From Lumbricus rubellus (lineage: Eukaryota; Annelida; Clitellata; Crassiclitellata; Lumbricidae), in NCBI GenBank assembly GCA_945859605.1, contig OX243811.1, forward strand, positions 53,899,613 to 53,963,612: a stretch of 64,000 bases of DNA, in the 5' to 3' direction. This document shows, piece by piece, positions 45,717-55,865 of this stretch. The notes under the pieces are model-generated. The model was not told the DNA's origin. It did not search any database and saw only the letters and a program-made list of their open reading frames with translations. The position numbers and the translations under genes were made by a program. How positions within the stretch are numbered: position 1 is the stretch's first letter; each line of letters starts with the position of its first letter.

Positions 45717-46975
45717 ACAGCAGCGGCTGAGGAAGTATGTGGAAGAGGTGGTTGCAGAAGAGCAAGCGGGATTCAGGAAGGGGAGAGGTACGGTAGATCA
45801 GATATTCGTAATCAGACAACTGGCAGAGAAGTACTTCGAAAAGAACAGAACCTTATACAACAACTTTGTAGACTTCAAGCAGGCGTTTGACAGCGTATGG
45901 CAGGAGGGTCTATGGCAGGTGCTGAGGTACTACGGAATTCCGGAGGAACTGGTGGTGCTACTAAAAGATCTATACAGTAAGTCTGTGAGCGCTGTGAGAA
46001 TTGACAGTGAGTTAACGGAGTGGTTTAAGATCAAGGTGGGAGTCAGGCAAGGGTGCGGATTGTCACCTGATCTCTTCAACCTCATCCTGGAAGCAGTGAT
46101 GGGACTCGCAATGAGAGATGTCGAATCCGGGATTAGTCTGAATGGCCGCTTGCTCACCAACCTGCGCTTTGCAGATGATATCGACTTGGTAGCGGACGCT
46201 GAAAAGGACCTGCAAGAACTGACTGACAGAGTAGATAGCAGCAGCAAAAGAATGGGACTTAAAATCAATGCGGGAAAGACAAAAACTTTGGCCATCGGTA
46301 AACTACATAAGGAACTGGAGGTCAGACTGGATGGAGAAGTACTATAGAACAAGTGACAGAATTTGTGTACTTGGGTGGTCTGATAACAGAGGATGCTCGC
46401 TGTACAAATGACATTAAACGCAGAATAGGTCTGGCGTGTGCAATGTTCGGCCGTCTTAGCAAGGTGTGGAGGTCAAACAGCGTGTCGACAGGAACCAAGA
46501 TGCGATTGTATGGAGCTCTGGTAGTGCCAGTACTGCTTTATGGATCGGAGTGCTGGTGCTTGCGCAAGGAGGACGAAAGAAGACTGCTGGTGGCGGAAAT
46601 GGGTTGGCTGCGGGGAATATTGGGCAGAAGTAGAAGGGAAAGGATCAGAAATGAGAAGACCAGAGAGGAACTGGGAGCGGAGGAAACGATAGTGGACAAG
46701 ATCAGGAAGAGAAGACTCACGTGGTTTGGACACGTATCAAGGATGGATGACAGAAGATTACCAGCTGCGGCCCTGCACGGCAACGTGGAGGGAGGGAGAA
46801 GCAGAGGGCGCCAGAGGAAAACTTGGATGGACAACATACGAGAAGATCTGAAAGAAAGGAACATGGATATGAGGAATGCCATGGATATCATCAAGGACAG
46901 AACAGGGTGGAGACGCCATGTAAAGGCCTCATCGTCGGCGCGGCCGGACGGAGGAGAGCAATGATGATGATGATG
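45717..46975 (+). mobile_element. 5'-truncated RTE-type LINE
   Basis: A reverse-transcriptase-bearing insert is flanked by a perfect 12-bp target duplication ATTAATAATTTA (45705-45716, 46976-46987). It ends in a short (ATG)n tail that overlaps the stop codon, so the 3' UTR is almost absent. Both are usual for the RTE clade. The endonuclease and the first part of the RT are missing. Confidence 0.9.
45721..46964 (+). pseudogene. LINE reverse transcriptase, frameshifted
   Basis: Frame 1 (45721-46347): AEEQAGFRKGRGTVDQIFVI, VDFKQAFDSVW, GVRQGCGLSPDLFNLILEAV, catalytic FADD at 46168-46179, and the thumb GLKINAGKTKTLAIGK. The reading frame breaks at about 46345 (a 2-base gain or 1-base loss) and resumes (46346-46964): TEFVYLGGLITEDARCTNDI, LYGSECWCLRKEDERRLLVA, RRLTWFGHVSRMDDRRLP, RGRQRKTWMDNI, DRTGWRR, the C-terminal region typical of RTE/BovB-like LINEs. 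The enzyme copied RNA at the insertion site. This copy is dead because of truncation and frameshift. Confidence 0.88.
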
Positions 46976-46989
46976 ATTAATAATTTATG

Positions 46990-48050
46990 ATGTCTGTGAG
47001 TTTGCCAAAGAAATCGCTTTTGGAGATTTAAGACACCACTTTTAATAATTATTAGAAATCTAATTTGAAGTGGAGCGACATCTATGATTGAAATTAAATA
47101 GACGTGCGCGAAAGTCAAGTAGGTTATGTTTTAAAATCGTTGAGACTCGAGATAAATGATACGGTAATAAATTTTCTCACCTATGGACATTAATTGGCGA
47201 TGATTCGGAGAATTAAGATGTCGGCGGCGCTGTCTGCACGATTCAAAGCGATGCCACTAGGCCTACGTTCATCACCAACACTTAGGCTACAGTCCTGAAT
47301 ATAGCCTATTAATTATAGTAGGCTAGATCTAGTTTATAGTTTATAGGCCCACAGAGGGAACCATGGACATAGGCCTACCTTGATTTCAGAGATGATCACA
47401 ACCACGCAGAAGACTCGATGTATCTGTTCTGCCCACTATGATCCTATGCAGGTAACTCGATTCGGACCACCTTTGGACTAGGCTACTCTTACGGACAACC
47501 CTTTTGACTCAACGCGGCTCTCGTGAATAAAGTGGTGCCCCGCGCTTTTCTTTCGAATAGCGCTTTAATTAGAAGTTTGGAGATTAGCCTACAATTATGA
47601 TGTGGTAGGCTAATTAGTAGGCTAACTTTGGGAGGTTACATGCATATGACCACGCTAGTTCTCTTCAAGCCTGGATTTGTTCAGGCTTGGCTGATAAAGT
47701 TTATAGGCCTAATTGCTATTGGAGAGTAGGCTACACGTACGGGAGAACAGCAGCTGTCAGAGGATCAAGGTAGTGAAGGCACACGTGCATGAGAACGATG
47801 ATGGTCCGGAGGCAGAAGGATGTTCACACACTGCATGAATAGTGAATAGAGCATACTTAGCCTAATTGTCGGCAAAAACGACTTGGTCGAGGGTAGGAAT
47901 TTATAGTTAGAGATTTCTGCAGCTTCATCTGCACCCATGCATATAGCCAACTCGGTGTTAACCAATGCACTGACCATACATAGGCATACATGCACTGTCG
48001 GTGTGGAGATGAAACGACGAGGGAGAGGACTGCAGCCACCCGCTCCTACA
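46990..48050. other. Intergenic DNA, no gene seen
   Basis: Rich in TAGGCCTA and TAGGCTA motifs. Contains repeat family X copy 3. No coding signal. Confidence 0.45.
47494..47608 (+). repeat. Dispersed repeat family X, copy 3
   Basis: GACAACCCTTTTGACTCAAC, CTCGTGAATAAAGTGGTGCC, CGAATAGCGCTTTAATTAG, AGTTTGGAGATTAG. Same order and orientation as copies 1 and 2. Confidence 0.6.
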
Positions 48051-48057
48051 TGTTTGG

Positions 48058-48262
48058 GCGTGCGGTGCATAATGTAGGGTTTTGTTCGATGCCTTAGAAC
48101 CGGAAGGTTGCTGGTTCAAATTCATCTGAGGCCGTCGCGTATGCCGTATGCCGTACAAGGACCCTGAGCACGCTCTTCACTCGCTTTGCTCATGCGCTTC
48201 GGGAGCGTCTCTGGGTAGCAATCTTGAATAAGGGGCGCTATAAAAAGTGCACATACATACGC
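48058..48262 (+). mobile_element. tRNA-derived SINE, copy 5
   Basis: Diverged head TGCGGTGCATAATGTAGGG, B-box-like GGTTCAAATTC (48113-48123), and tail CGGGAGCGTCTCTGGGTAGC then AAGGGGCGCTATAAAAAGTG. Confidence 0.75.
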
Positions 48263-48639
48263 ACATGTCGACGTTGAGAAAATGAAGTCACTGACACGTT
48301 ATTCCCAATGGATATACCTCTCCATGGAGTAACTTATTATTTATATGTCTATGATTATAAATAATTTATTATGCTCTTTGTTTTCTGCTCGTCCCAAGGC
48401 TATAGCTTAGAAGCAGGCACGTGTCAACAGTACTGTTGTCGTACCAGTTGCGTATAATATGCACGTGGGCACTCTGGCTGCCAGTCCCAAGCCTGTGTAA
48501 CAGAGGAGGGCGACACTAATCATATTTGTTACAACATAGTGTTGTTAAACAGTAACACAAGCAAGCGACGGCTATTAATGCTATAGCATAATGTATATAT
48601 ATATATTATATAGCATGTGCTCTCTGACAGTCTCTGTCT

Positions 48640-48810
48640 GTCCGTCTATCGCTCTCTCGCTCTGTCTGTCTCTTGTCTGTATGTCTGTCTCTCGCTCTGT
48701 ATGTCTGTCTGTCTCTCTCTCTCGCTCTGTCTGTCTCTGTCTGTCTGTCTCTCGCTCTGTATGTATGTATGTATGTATGTATGTATGTATGTATGTATGT
48801 ATGTATGTAT
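48640..48810. repeat. CTGT and GTAT compound microsatellite
   Basis: (CTGT)n/(CTCT)n then (GTAT)n at 48765-48810. It continues on the far side of the LTR element at 53726 as (GTAT)n then (GTCT)n, so the retrotransposon landed inside one microsatellite. Confidence 0.9.
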
Positions 48811-49843
48811 TGTGACGATTGTCGGGATCTGCCGGTGTATGGTAAGGCACGCGTGTCGCTCCCCGGGAGCGTAAGTTCGGCCTTCGTGGTATTTCGAAGG
48901 ACTTACACCACTTCTGCCGACGGCGATTCGAACCAGAGTCACAGAACGTCTTTTCCCCACGAGAAATACTGAAGACACAGAGTTCTTTTCGATAGTTTAT
49001 TAACTCTTCACGATAGCAGCACGTAATTAAAGCACGCAACGACTGTCTAATTATCACTGCGGAACTGAACCCCAGACTGACCGACTAACTTCACAACGCC
49101 TCTCTCAGGCTGACTACTGCTGACTCTACCAACTGCACCTCTTACTGACGTGGTCCCAACTACATCTATTCCAGCTCGCTCTACGTCGGACGTTGGACGG
49201 ACCCTCTCTTCTGCACGCTCCCTCTATTTATAGCTTGTCCCAGCCGGGAGGTGGAGCCTAGGGAACACAAGCCGAGGAACAGAAGCCGGGAGGCGGAGCC
49301 TATGGAACAGAAGCCGGGAACAGAAGCCGGGAACAGAAGCCGGAGAACACAAGCCGGGGAACAGAAGCCGGGAGGCGGAGCCTAGGGAACAGAAGCCGAG
49401 GAACAGAAGCCGGGAGGCGGAGCCTAGGGAACAGAAGCCGAGGAACATAAGCCGGAGAACACAAGCCGGGGAGGCGGAGCCTATGGAACAGAAGCCGGGG
49501 AACCGAAGCCGGGAACATCAGCCGGAGAACACAAGCCGGGGAGGCGGAGCCTATGGAACAGAAGCCGGGGAACAGAAGCCGGGAGGCGGAGCCTAGGGAA
49601 CAGAAGCCGAGGAACAGAAGCCGGGAACATAAGCCGGAGAACACAAGCCGAGGAACAGAAGCCGGGAGGCGGAGCCTAGGGAACAGAAGCCGAGGAACAG
49701 AAGCCGGGAGGCGGAGCCTAGGGAACAGAAGCCGAGGAACAGAAGCCGGGAGGCGGAGCCTAGGGAACAGAAGCCGCGCAGAACATGGCCCTGGGGGGAA
49801 ATCCAGGGGGACGGCTCAGGGGGAAAATCCCAGGTTCGCTACA
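48811..49843 (-). repeat. 3' LTR
   Basis: 1033 bp. Minus-strand order: U3 with a G-rich tandem repeat, TATA box at 49224-49233, R with AATAAA at 48996-49001, then U5. Against the other LTR I count six single-base differences plus one small rearranged stretch of about 9 bp length difference. Confidence 0.93.
49240..49785 (-). repeat. Purine/G-rich tandem repeat in U3 of the 3' LTR
   Basis: Irregular array of GGAACAGAAGCCG modules alternating with GGAGGCGGAGCCTA modules. The same array, with almost identical copy order, is in the other LTR (53122-53667). On the minus strand it lies upstream of the TATA box, so it may be an enhancer. Confidence 0.85.
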
Positions 49844-49857
49844 TCCTCCTCCCACCA
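49844..49857 (-). other. Polypurine tract
   Basis: TGGTGGGAGGAGGA on the minus strand, directly against the 3' LTR start TGTAGCG. It is the expected plus-strand DNA primer site. Confidence 0.7.
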
Positions 49858-50258
49858 CGATTGGGGATGTCCTCATTCCCAGAACATAACAGTCTCGAGC
49901 CACATGGCTCAACCACAAAAAAAATAGCCATAACAAAAGCGTAAACCGGCCAACGGGCCAAAAAGCCTCTACTGTTCCAAAGCGGCCAACGGGCCAAAAA
50001 GTCCATAAAGTCCCTGGTCGTTCCTCGACCTCTTAACAAAACTATTCCACCAAAGCGTGGCCAACGGGCCAATTATAAGTCTCTATAAATGTTCCCGATC
50101 ATACATCATTAAAAGCGAACAATAAACACGATCTCTCAGAATGTCTCAGCATCGACTGTCTCTATCAATTCCAAATTACGAGATAATGCGAATTAGACAA
50201 AATATGCCACTCGGCAACACGAGAACATGCAAGAGTCTCGACGGCATAACTTCGCGCA
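49858..50258 (-). other. LTR element 3' untranslated region
   Basis: Between the Gag-protease stop and the polypurine tract. Contains four spaced copies of GGCCAACGGGCCAA (49930-50072), each a short palindrome-rich motif. No open frame of note. Confidence 0.6.
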
Positions 50259-52625
50259 TTAATAAGCGACGTCCACCAGACGTGGGCTAAGTTCCTCCAC
50301 GTAGGTCGAATACGAAGCCTCGGGTCGACCATCATCTGAGGGTCGTCCATAGATCGGGTCGACCTGTTGACCCGTCCCTCGTCCCTTTTCCAGGTCAGCA
50401 GACCGGGCGCACGAGGAAACCTCGTCCCTACTTCCCTGATGGCTGTACATAACTTTCCCCAGAATTCTGCAAAGCCTCCGAAAAAGGATCCCCACAAATT
50501 TCTTTCCCTGATACAAATAAATTTGCCAATGGGCCCCGTGTCTGACAATAACAATATTGACGGGTGCTCTGGCAACAGAAATGACCTCTAAATTAAACAT
50601 CGGGACGACTTCCACTAACTCTGAACCACTGAAAATTACGCTCAGAAAAACCATAAGCATCACCAGGGCCGACGATAAACTAACCACATCTCCCTGCGCA
50701 GACTTTCTCTGCGGCAATAATTTACGCCTTATGGGCGGATCCATAAGCTCAGGCGCTTTCACACTATCGCTTACCGAAGCATCTCTAGAATTAACGGGCA
50801 ATTCCTTTACCTGTTCTCGGGTCCCAGACGATACTTCTGCTAACAATACTTCACTAAGCGGAGCCTCATTAACCAAGTCCACTACTCTCACCTGGGTATT
50901 AGTCTTACCATCTACCTCTACACGGGCAAGATGCACCTCTGGTTTAACCTCTTGGGCCTCCGTTATCCAAGCGGGAGCGACCGTGGTTGAATCCCCATAC
51001 ACAGCTTTCACTGGAATATCGCTCTGGCACTTAGGAGGCACTACAACCTCCTCCGCAACCATCACCCTACGACACCACGTTGACCCGTTACCCCGCACTA
51101 AAGAAATGCGCCTACGTCCAACAAATAAGGCCCCGACACCAAATCCTAATCTACAGCGGTGTTGCCTGAGCCAATCCATGCCTAACATGGGCTCGGTAAT
51201 TTGGTCGGACACCAGAAACGTGGTCGGGATATTAAAACCTCTCCCAATTTTAATGGGGACCGGGACCTCACCAAGGACCCTAATATCAGACCCATTAGCA
51301 GCCATCAAAGAACGATTACAAGAACGTAGTTCTAACCCGTCGACACTCGTAGATGGGATCAGGCTGACTTCCGATCCAGTGTCGATCAAGCACATCTGTT
51401 GGCGTCCGTTGATTGTTCCTCTGATGTAGATGGCGTTGTTCGTAGCGCGGTCCGGCAGTCTGGAACGCGTCGTATGATTCATGGCCACCGGCGGTTCCGG
51501 TGACGTCGGTTCCTCTGTTCCACTCGTTCCGGCGTCGTTACGGAAGCGGCGAGTTTGACGACAGTTTCGGGCAATATGCCCGACTCGGCCACAGCTGTAG
51601 CAGGACACCACCCGCCTCGAAGTCTCCTGTTGGCGGTCTCCGGTGTTGCGGTTTCCGGGACGACCATCTCGTCCCGGGTCGTCGTCGGTGGGAGCTCGGT
51701 CTCGCAGCTCCTGGAACTGTTGGTCGATCCGTCTCTCCATCTCGCGTTGCCATCGACGTTGGTCGTCGCGTTGCGTCTCCAAGAATCGGTCGAGCGTAGA
51801 CTGGATCTGGATACTCACGTCAGTCTCTTGAGTACCCCTGACGCGGTTGGGAGGTCTTCTGCGGTCGTCGGAGTCGTTCGTCCGCTGGTAGGCCTCCAGA
51901 CGTAGCGCGGTGCGGTAAGCTTCGTCGAGAGACTTCGGCTCCCTCTCTCGTACTTTCAGCGAAAGTTCGCGGTCTCGCATGGCCTCCAGGAAAGAGTCTC
52001 TCGCGATGATCTGGGTCGTCTCATTCGACGGGACAGGATACGCCAACACGACGAGACGGCGAATCTCGTGAAGCAGATCACTCAGACTTTCTTCTGCTCG
52101 TTGGCGACGGTAATACAGCTGGGCACGGAAGGTTTCAGCCTGACCTTCTGCCCCGTATCTCTGCCGGAGACGTTCCACCAGTTCCTCGTAGCTTACGTTC
52201 TGCTGCGCTCCGAAGTCCCAGAGAAGTTGCGTCGCTGCCCTTTCCAACGCACACCGTAAGTGGTCGACCTTTTCCGACGCTGTCCATTTGTTGTGGCGGG
52301 CGCAAACCTCGAATTGCACCAGAAACGACTCCAGCGAACCGGTCCCATCAAATCGTCCGGGTTTCATCGGTGCAGGTCGGCTTCGCAGCAGTTTCCCAAG
52401 GTCCTCCAAATCTGACCTCGCAGCCAGTCGGTCAGTCCTTTCTCGGTAGTTCATCGTCGCCGGTGTCTCATCGTCGTCGGAACCGAGTACTTCGATCAAA
52501 ACGTTCCGGTCCGGCGGTCCCTCCATTGTCGATCGGCGACCTGCAGGCGTAGGCAAGTCGGGTGGCGTGCGGATTCCACCAGGCCTCGGATACTGGATCG
52601 TGATCTCGTCGTCTCCCGTCAGCAT
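50259..52625 (-). CDS. Gag-protease polyprotein with C-terminal membrane segment
   Basis: Intact 788-codon ORF whose ATG lies 37 bases past the primer site. Order: disordered N-terminus (1-85); retrotransposon Gag capsid-like region (about 90-250: RFDGTGSLESFLVQFEVCAR, LWDFGAQ, YEELVERLRQRYG); basic/Gln linker; CCHC zinc knuckle CYSCGRVGHIARNC (342-355); aspartic protease with LIDTGSEVSLIP (catalytic Asp415) and LGMDWL (481-486); a pol-linker-like segment (VPPKCQSDIPV, EVHLARVEV); then a hydrophobic helix (about 648-667, SLSSALVMLMVFLSVIF) and a basic tail. In complete relatives RT, RNase H and integrase would follow the protease. Here the frame passes straight into the membrane-like segment with no frameshift. 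Gag packages element RNA and the protease matures it, by family analogy. The tail's role is unknown. Confidence 0.88.
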   Translation of the reverse strand: MLTGDDEITIQYPRPGGIRTPPDLPTPAGRRSTMEGPPDRNVLIEVLGSDDDETPATMNYRERTDRLAARSDLEDLGKLLRSRPAPMKPGRFDGTGSLESFLVQFEVCARHNKWTASEKVDHLRCALERAATQLLWDFGAQQNVSYEELVERLRQRYGAEGQAETFRAQLYYRRQRAEESLSDLLHEIRRLVVLAYPVPSNETTQIIARDSFLEAMRDRELSLKVREREPKSLDEAYRTALRLEAYQRTNDSDDRRRPPNRVRGTQETDVSIQIQSTLDRFLETQRDDQRRWQREMERRIDQQFQELRDRAPTDDDPGRDGRPGNRNTGDRQQETSRRVVSCYSCGRVGHIARNCRQTRRFRNDAGTSGTEEPTSPEPPVAMNHTTRSRLPDRATNNAIYIRGTINGRQQMCLIDTGSEVSLIPSTSVDGLELRSCNRSLMAANGSDIRVLGEVPVPIKIGRGFNIPTTFLVSDQITEPMLGMDWLRQHRCRLGFGVGALFVGRRRISLVRGNGSTWCRRVMVAEEVVVPPKCQSDIPVKAVYGDSTTVAPAWITEAQEVKPEVHLARVEVDGKTNTQVRVVDLVNEAPLSEVLLAEVSSGTREQVKELPVNSRDASVSDSVKAPELMDPPIRRKLLPQRKSAQGDVVSLSSALVMLMVFLSVIFSGSELVEVVPMFNLEVISVARAPVNIVIVRHGAHWQIYLYQGKKFVGILFRRLCRILGKVMYSHQGSRDEVSSCARSADLEKGRGTGQQVDPIYGRPSDDGRPEASYSTYVEELSPRLVDVAY

Positions 52626-52662
52626 TCTCGGTTGACTCAGGTTGTCGTCGGCAGAACTTCAA

Positions 52663-52682
52663 GAACCCCACTTCTGGTACCA
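52663..52682 (-). other. Primer binding site, tRNA-Leu-like
   Basis: One base inside the 5' LTR the minus strand reads TGGTACCAGAAGTGGGGTTC. It complements the 3' end of a Leu tRNA (ending GAACCCCACTCCTGGTACCA as I recall it) with one mismatch. It marks where reverse transcription is primed and fixes the strand of the element. Confidence 0.7.
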
Positions 52683-52683
52683 G

Positions 52684-53725
52684 TGTGACGATAGTCGGGA
52701 TCTGCCGGTGTATGGTAAGGCACGCGTGTCGCTCCCCGGGAGCGTAAGTTCGGCCTTCGTGGTATTTCGAAGGACTTACACCACTTCTGCCGACGGCGAT
52801 TCGAACCAGAGTCACAGAACGTCCTTTCCCCCCGAGAAATACTGAAGACACAGAGTTCTGTTCGATAGTTTATTAACTCTTCACGATAGCAGCACGTAAT
52901 TAAAGCACGCAACGACTGTCTAATTATCACTGCGGAACTGAACCCCAGACTGACCGACTAACTTCACAGCGACTCTCTCAGGCTGAACTACTGCGGACTT
53001 CTCAGGCTGACCGACTGCACCTCTTACTGACGTGGTCCCAACTACATCTATTCCAGCTCGCTCTACGTCGGACGTTGGACGGACCCTCTCTTCTGCACGC
53101 TCCCTCTATTTATAGCTTGTCCCAGCCGGGAGGTGGAGCCTAGGGAACACAAGCCGAGGAACAGAAGCCGGGAGGCGGAGCCTATGGAACAGAAGCCGGG
53201 AACAGAAGCCGGGAACAGAAGCCGGAGAACACAAGCCGGGGAACAGAAGCCGGGAGGCGGAGCCTAGGGAACAGAAGCCGAGGAACAGAAGCCGGGAGGC
53301 GGAGCCTAGGGAACAGAAGCCGAGGAACATAAGCCGGAGAACACAAGCCGGGGAGGCGGAGCCTATGGAACAGAAGCCGGGGAACCGAAGCCGGGAACAT
53401 CAGCCGGAGAACACAAGCCGGGGAGGCGGAGCCTATGGAACAGAAGCCGGGGAACAGAAGCCGGGAGGCGGAGCCTAGGGAACAGAAGCCGAGGAACAGA
53501 AGCCGGGAACATAAGCCGGAGAACACAAGCCGAGGAACAGAAGCCGGGAGGCGGAGCCTAGGGAACAGAAGCCGAGGAACAGAAGCCGGGAGGCGGAGCC
53601 TAGGGAACAGAAGCCGAGGAACAGAAGCCGGGAGGCGGAGCCTAGGGAACAGAAGCCGCGCAGAACATGGCCCTGGGGGGAAATCCAGGGGGACGGCTCA
53701 GGGGGAAAATCCCAGGTTCGCTACA
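52684..53725 (-). repeat. 5' LTR
   Basis: 1042 bp, the promoter copy for the element. TATA box at 53105-53114 and AATAAA at 52869-52874 on the minus strand. Confidence 0.93.
53105..53114 (-). promoter_or_regulatory. LTR TATA box
   Basis: CTATAAATAGAGGGAGCG on the minus strand. Transcription should start roughly 25-30 bases on, near 53080, giving an RNA that enters the Gag ORF at 52625. Confidence 0.65.
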
Positions 53726-53852
53726 GTATGTATGTATGTATGTATGTATGTATGTATGTATGTATGTATGTATGTATGTATGTATGTATGTATGTATGTA
53801 TGTATGTATGTATGTATGTATGTATGTATGTATGTATGTATGTATGTATGTA

Positions 53853-53903
<51 letters not shown>
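53726..53903. repeat. GTAT and GTCT microsatellite
   Basis: Right continuation of the microsatellite hit by the LTR element. Confidence 0.95.
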
Positions 53904-53904
<1 letters not shown>

Positions 53905-54189
53905 CCTCTCTCTCAAATTCTGGTCATGTTCTGATATTATTGCCAGTAGCGCCACGTGTTTTCAGGTCCAATGTACAAATCCAGGGATAATAATGCCTAT
54001 GCCTATACGTATTGGGCGAAATGCCACTGCGACAGCTGCTGATCGCATGTGCCACTCTAGTTAATTAGGCCAACTTAGATCTTTAAGTCACTTTTAACCA
54101 TTACCTTTCCAATCGATGAAAGAAATAAAATGTCTTGATATTTTTTTAGAAACAACACAGAGGTAAAGTGTCGTTCCTATTTATCTTCC

Positions 54190-54310
54190 CAAGCTGTCTC
54201 TGTATGTCTGTCTGTCTCTCTGCTTCTGTCTCTGCTTCTGTCTCTGCGTCTGTCTCTGCTTCTGCCTTTGTTTGCTTATGTCTCTGTCTCTGCCGTGTCC
54301 TCTCTTTGCT
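54190..54310. repeat. CTGTCT-rich tract
   Basis: Degenerate (TCTGTC)n/(CTTCTG)n. Confidence 0.7.
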
Positions 54311-54479
54311 TCTGCCTTTTCCGTATCCTTCTATATCTCCCTCACGCTTTTTTTATCTAGGCCTAATAGTATGCAAGAGTTTAAGTTTTGACCAATTTGA
54401 ACATTATTGTTGCTAACTATTCCGGACAGCGTTGCATGCATGTAGCAATGGATCTCTGTTTCCGTTAGGGCTATGAGTA

Positions 54480-54680
54480 CTTGTCGATGGTGCATGGGAA
54501 GAATGGCAAAAGAAGAACAAGAAGCAGAAGAAGAAGAAGAAGAGTGCATGCTCATAAACTGAAGCAGAAACCGGGCATCTGGAATGAAAAACTGATAAAC
54601 AGCACAGACACGGAAAGAGAGAGACAGAAACGGAGACAGAGACGGAGACAGAGACAAGGAGACAAAGAAATACAGTGAAA
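54480..54680. repeat. GAA and GAGACA purine repeats
   Basis: (AGA)n near 54520-54545 and (GAGACA)n near 54620-54665. Confidence 0.75.
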
Positions 54681-54699
54681 CACAGAGAGAGTGAACGTA

Positions 54700-55200
54700 T
54701 CGCTTCTTCTCCTCCCTCCCTCCATCCCTCCGCCGTGTCATCGTCGGACCCTCTTCGTTTATTCATCCTCTGCAGCTCTGTCAGTAAATCATATCTCATC
54801 GCCGGGTGGTTCAGTGTTCGCACATCGTGGACTCAATCCGTTACAATGCATGTTGTATTCATCATCGTCGTCGTCTCTTGAAGTGTGAATGCTGCTATAT
54901 GCGACGTTCAGATGAAGTGCGGCGCCCTTCGAAGCGCAGCCTCCGCCACACCCGCCCTCTCCATGCATTTGCCGATGAAGCAGTCCCAGCACCAGCATCA
55001 GCAGCACCAGCAGCAGCAGCGGTGGCGGCGGAGGCGGCGGCGGAGATGGTGGCCGGAACGAGGCGCTTGTCCCGCCGGAACCATTTATACGATGGGTTCC
55101 AACTGCGACGGAATGCGCAAATGGAGATTGGCAATTTCGCAAACACCGTTCGCAAATCGACGGGGATAAATCCAATTAATTCCGCCGTTGTAGGTCTAGA
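54700..55200. promoter_or_regulatory. CpG-rich region, possible promoter/first exon
   Basis: Locally GC-rich with (CAG)n and (GGC)n runs (54980-55050). All three frames on both strands are partly open, so no frame can be chosen. It could be the 5' end of a gene. No conserved domain visible. Confidence 0.25.
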
Positions 55201-55239
55201 CTTTCTCAGGAATATCCTATATCTCGGATCATATTTCGA

Positions 55240-55580
55240 ACTGAGAAAAGGAAGAGGCGGAGGAGGAGAAGAAGGAGAAGGAGGAGGAGGAGAAGAAGAA
55301 GGAGGAGGAGGCAGGGAATGAAGGGAATTAGGTGGAGGAGGTTTAAGAAGAAGATGAAGAAAGGGAAAACGGGGTGAGAAGGTACTGGAAGACGTGAAGA
55401 TTTGAGAGGGAAGAAGAAGAAAAGAAGAAGAAGAAGAAGAAGAAGAAGAAGAGAAGAAGAAGAGGAAGAGGAGGAGGAGTAGGAGGAGAAGGAGGAGGAG
55501 TAGGAGGAGAAGGAGGAGGAAGAAGAAGAAGAAGAAGAAGAAGAAGAAGAAGAAGAAGAAGAAGAAGAAGAGGAGGAGGG
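55240..55580. repeat. GGA/GAA purine array
   Basis: (GGA)n then (AAG)n, almost pure purine. It is homopurine-homopyrimidine DNA capable of triplex formation. Poly-Ser/Leu/Glu frames are artefacts. Confidence 0.9.
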
Positions 55581-55639
55581 CAGAGAGGATTCAGATTGGT
55601 TCATCGACCTCCATCGGTTCATTTGCCAGTCATGTATCA

Positions 55640-55770
55640 CTTGCTTTGCACTCTCTCCCATTCTCTCTTCCCTCCTTTCCTCCTTTCCTCCTTTCCTCCT
55701 TTCCTCTGCCCTCTTTCCTCCTTCCCTTCTTCCTTTCCTCCTTCCCTTCTTCCCTCTTTGTCGCTGGACC
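55640..55770. repeat. CCTTTCCT pyrimidine array
   Basis: (CCTTT)n and (CCTTC)n, the opposite strand polarity to the purine array just left of it. Confidence 0.85.
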
Positions 55771-55865
55771 TATCTCCCTACATTCAGCCGTCTTCCTGCA
55801 GCATGCTTCATCGCCCTTCTTCTTCCATGCTAATCCACGATTCTCCAGACGACCCACAACCGATG

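Larger units (their letters stand above)
48811..53725 (-). mobile_element. Ty3/Gypsy-like LTR retrotransposon lacking RT and integrase
   Basis: 4915 bp, minus strand. The direct LTRs begin and end TG...CA. Internal DNA is only 2840 bp. It has a tRNA-Leu-like primer site, one 788-codon Gag-protease ORF and a polypurine tract, but no reverse transcriptase, RNase H or integrase. Flanking GTAT on both sides fits a 4-bp duplication but cannot be told from the (GTAT)n target. The few LTR differences point to a recent insertion. It must move, if at all, using proteins of a relative. Confidence 0.9.

Noticed and set aside
49224..49644. Minus-strand Leu/Phe/Cys-rich frames in the LTRs (also 53106-53526)
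   Set aside because: Translation of the U3 tandem repeat. Identical in both LTRs and upstream of the transcription start.
50557..51429. 290-codon plus-strand frame across the LTR element
   Set aside because: Antisense shadow of the Gag-protease ORF. Ser/Thr-rich and without any domain.
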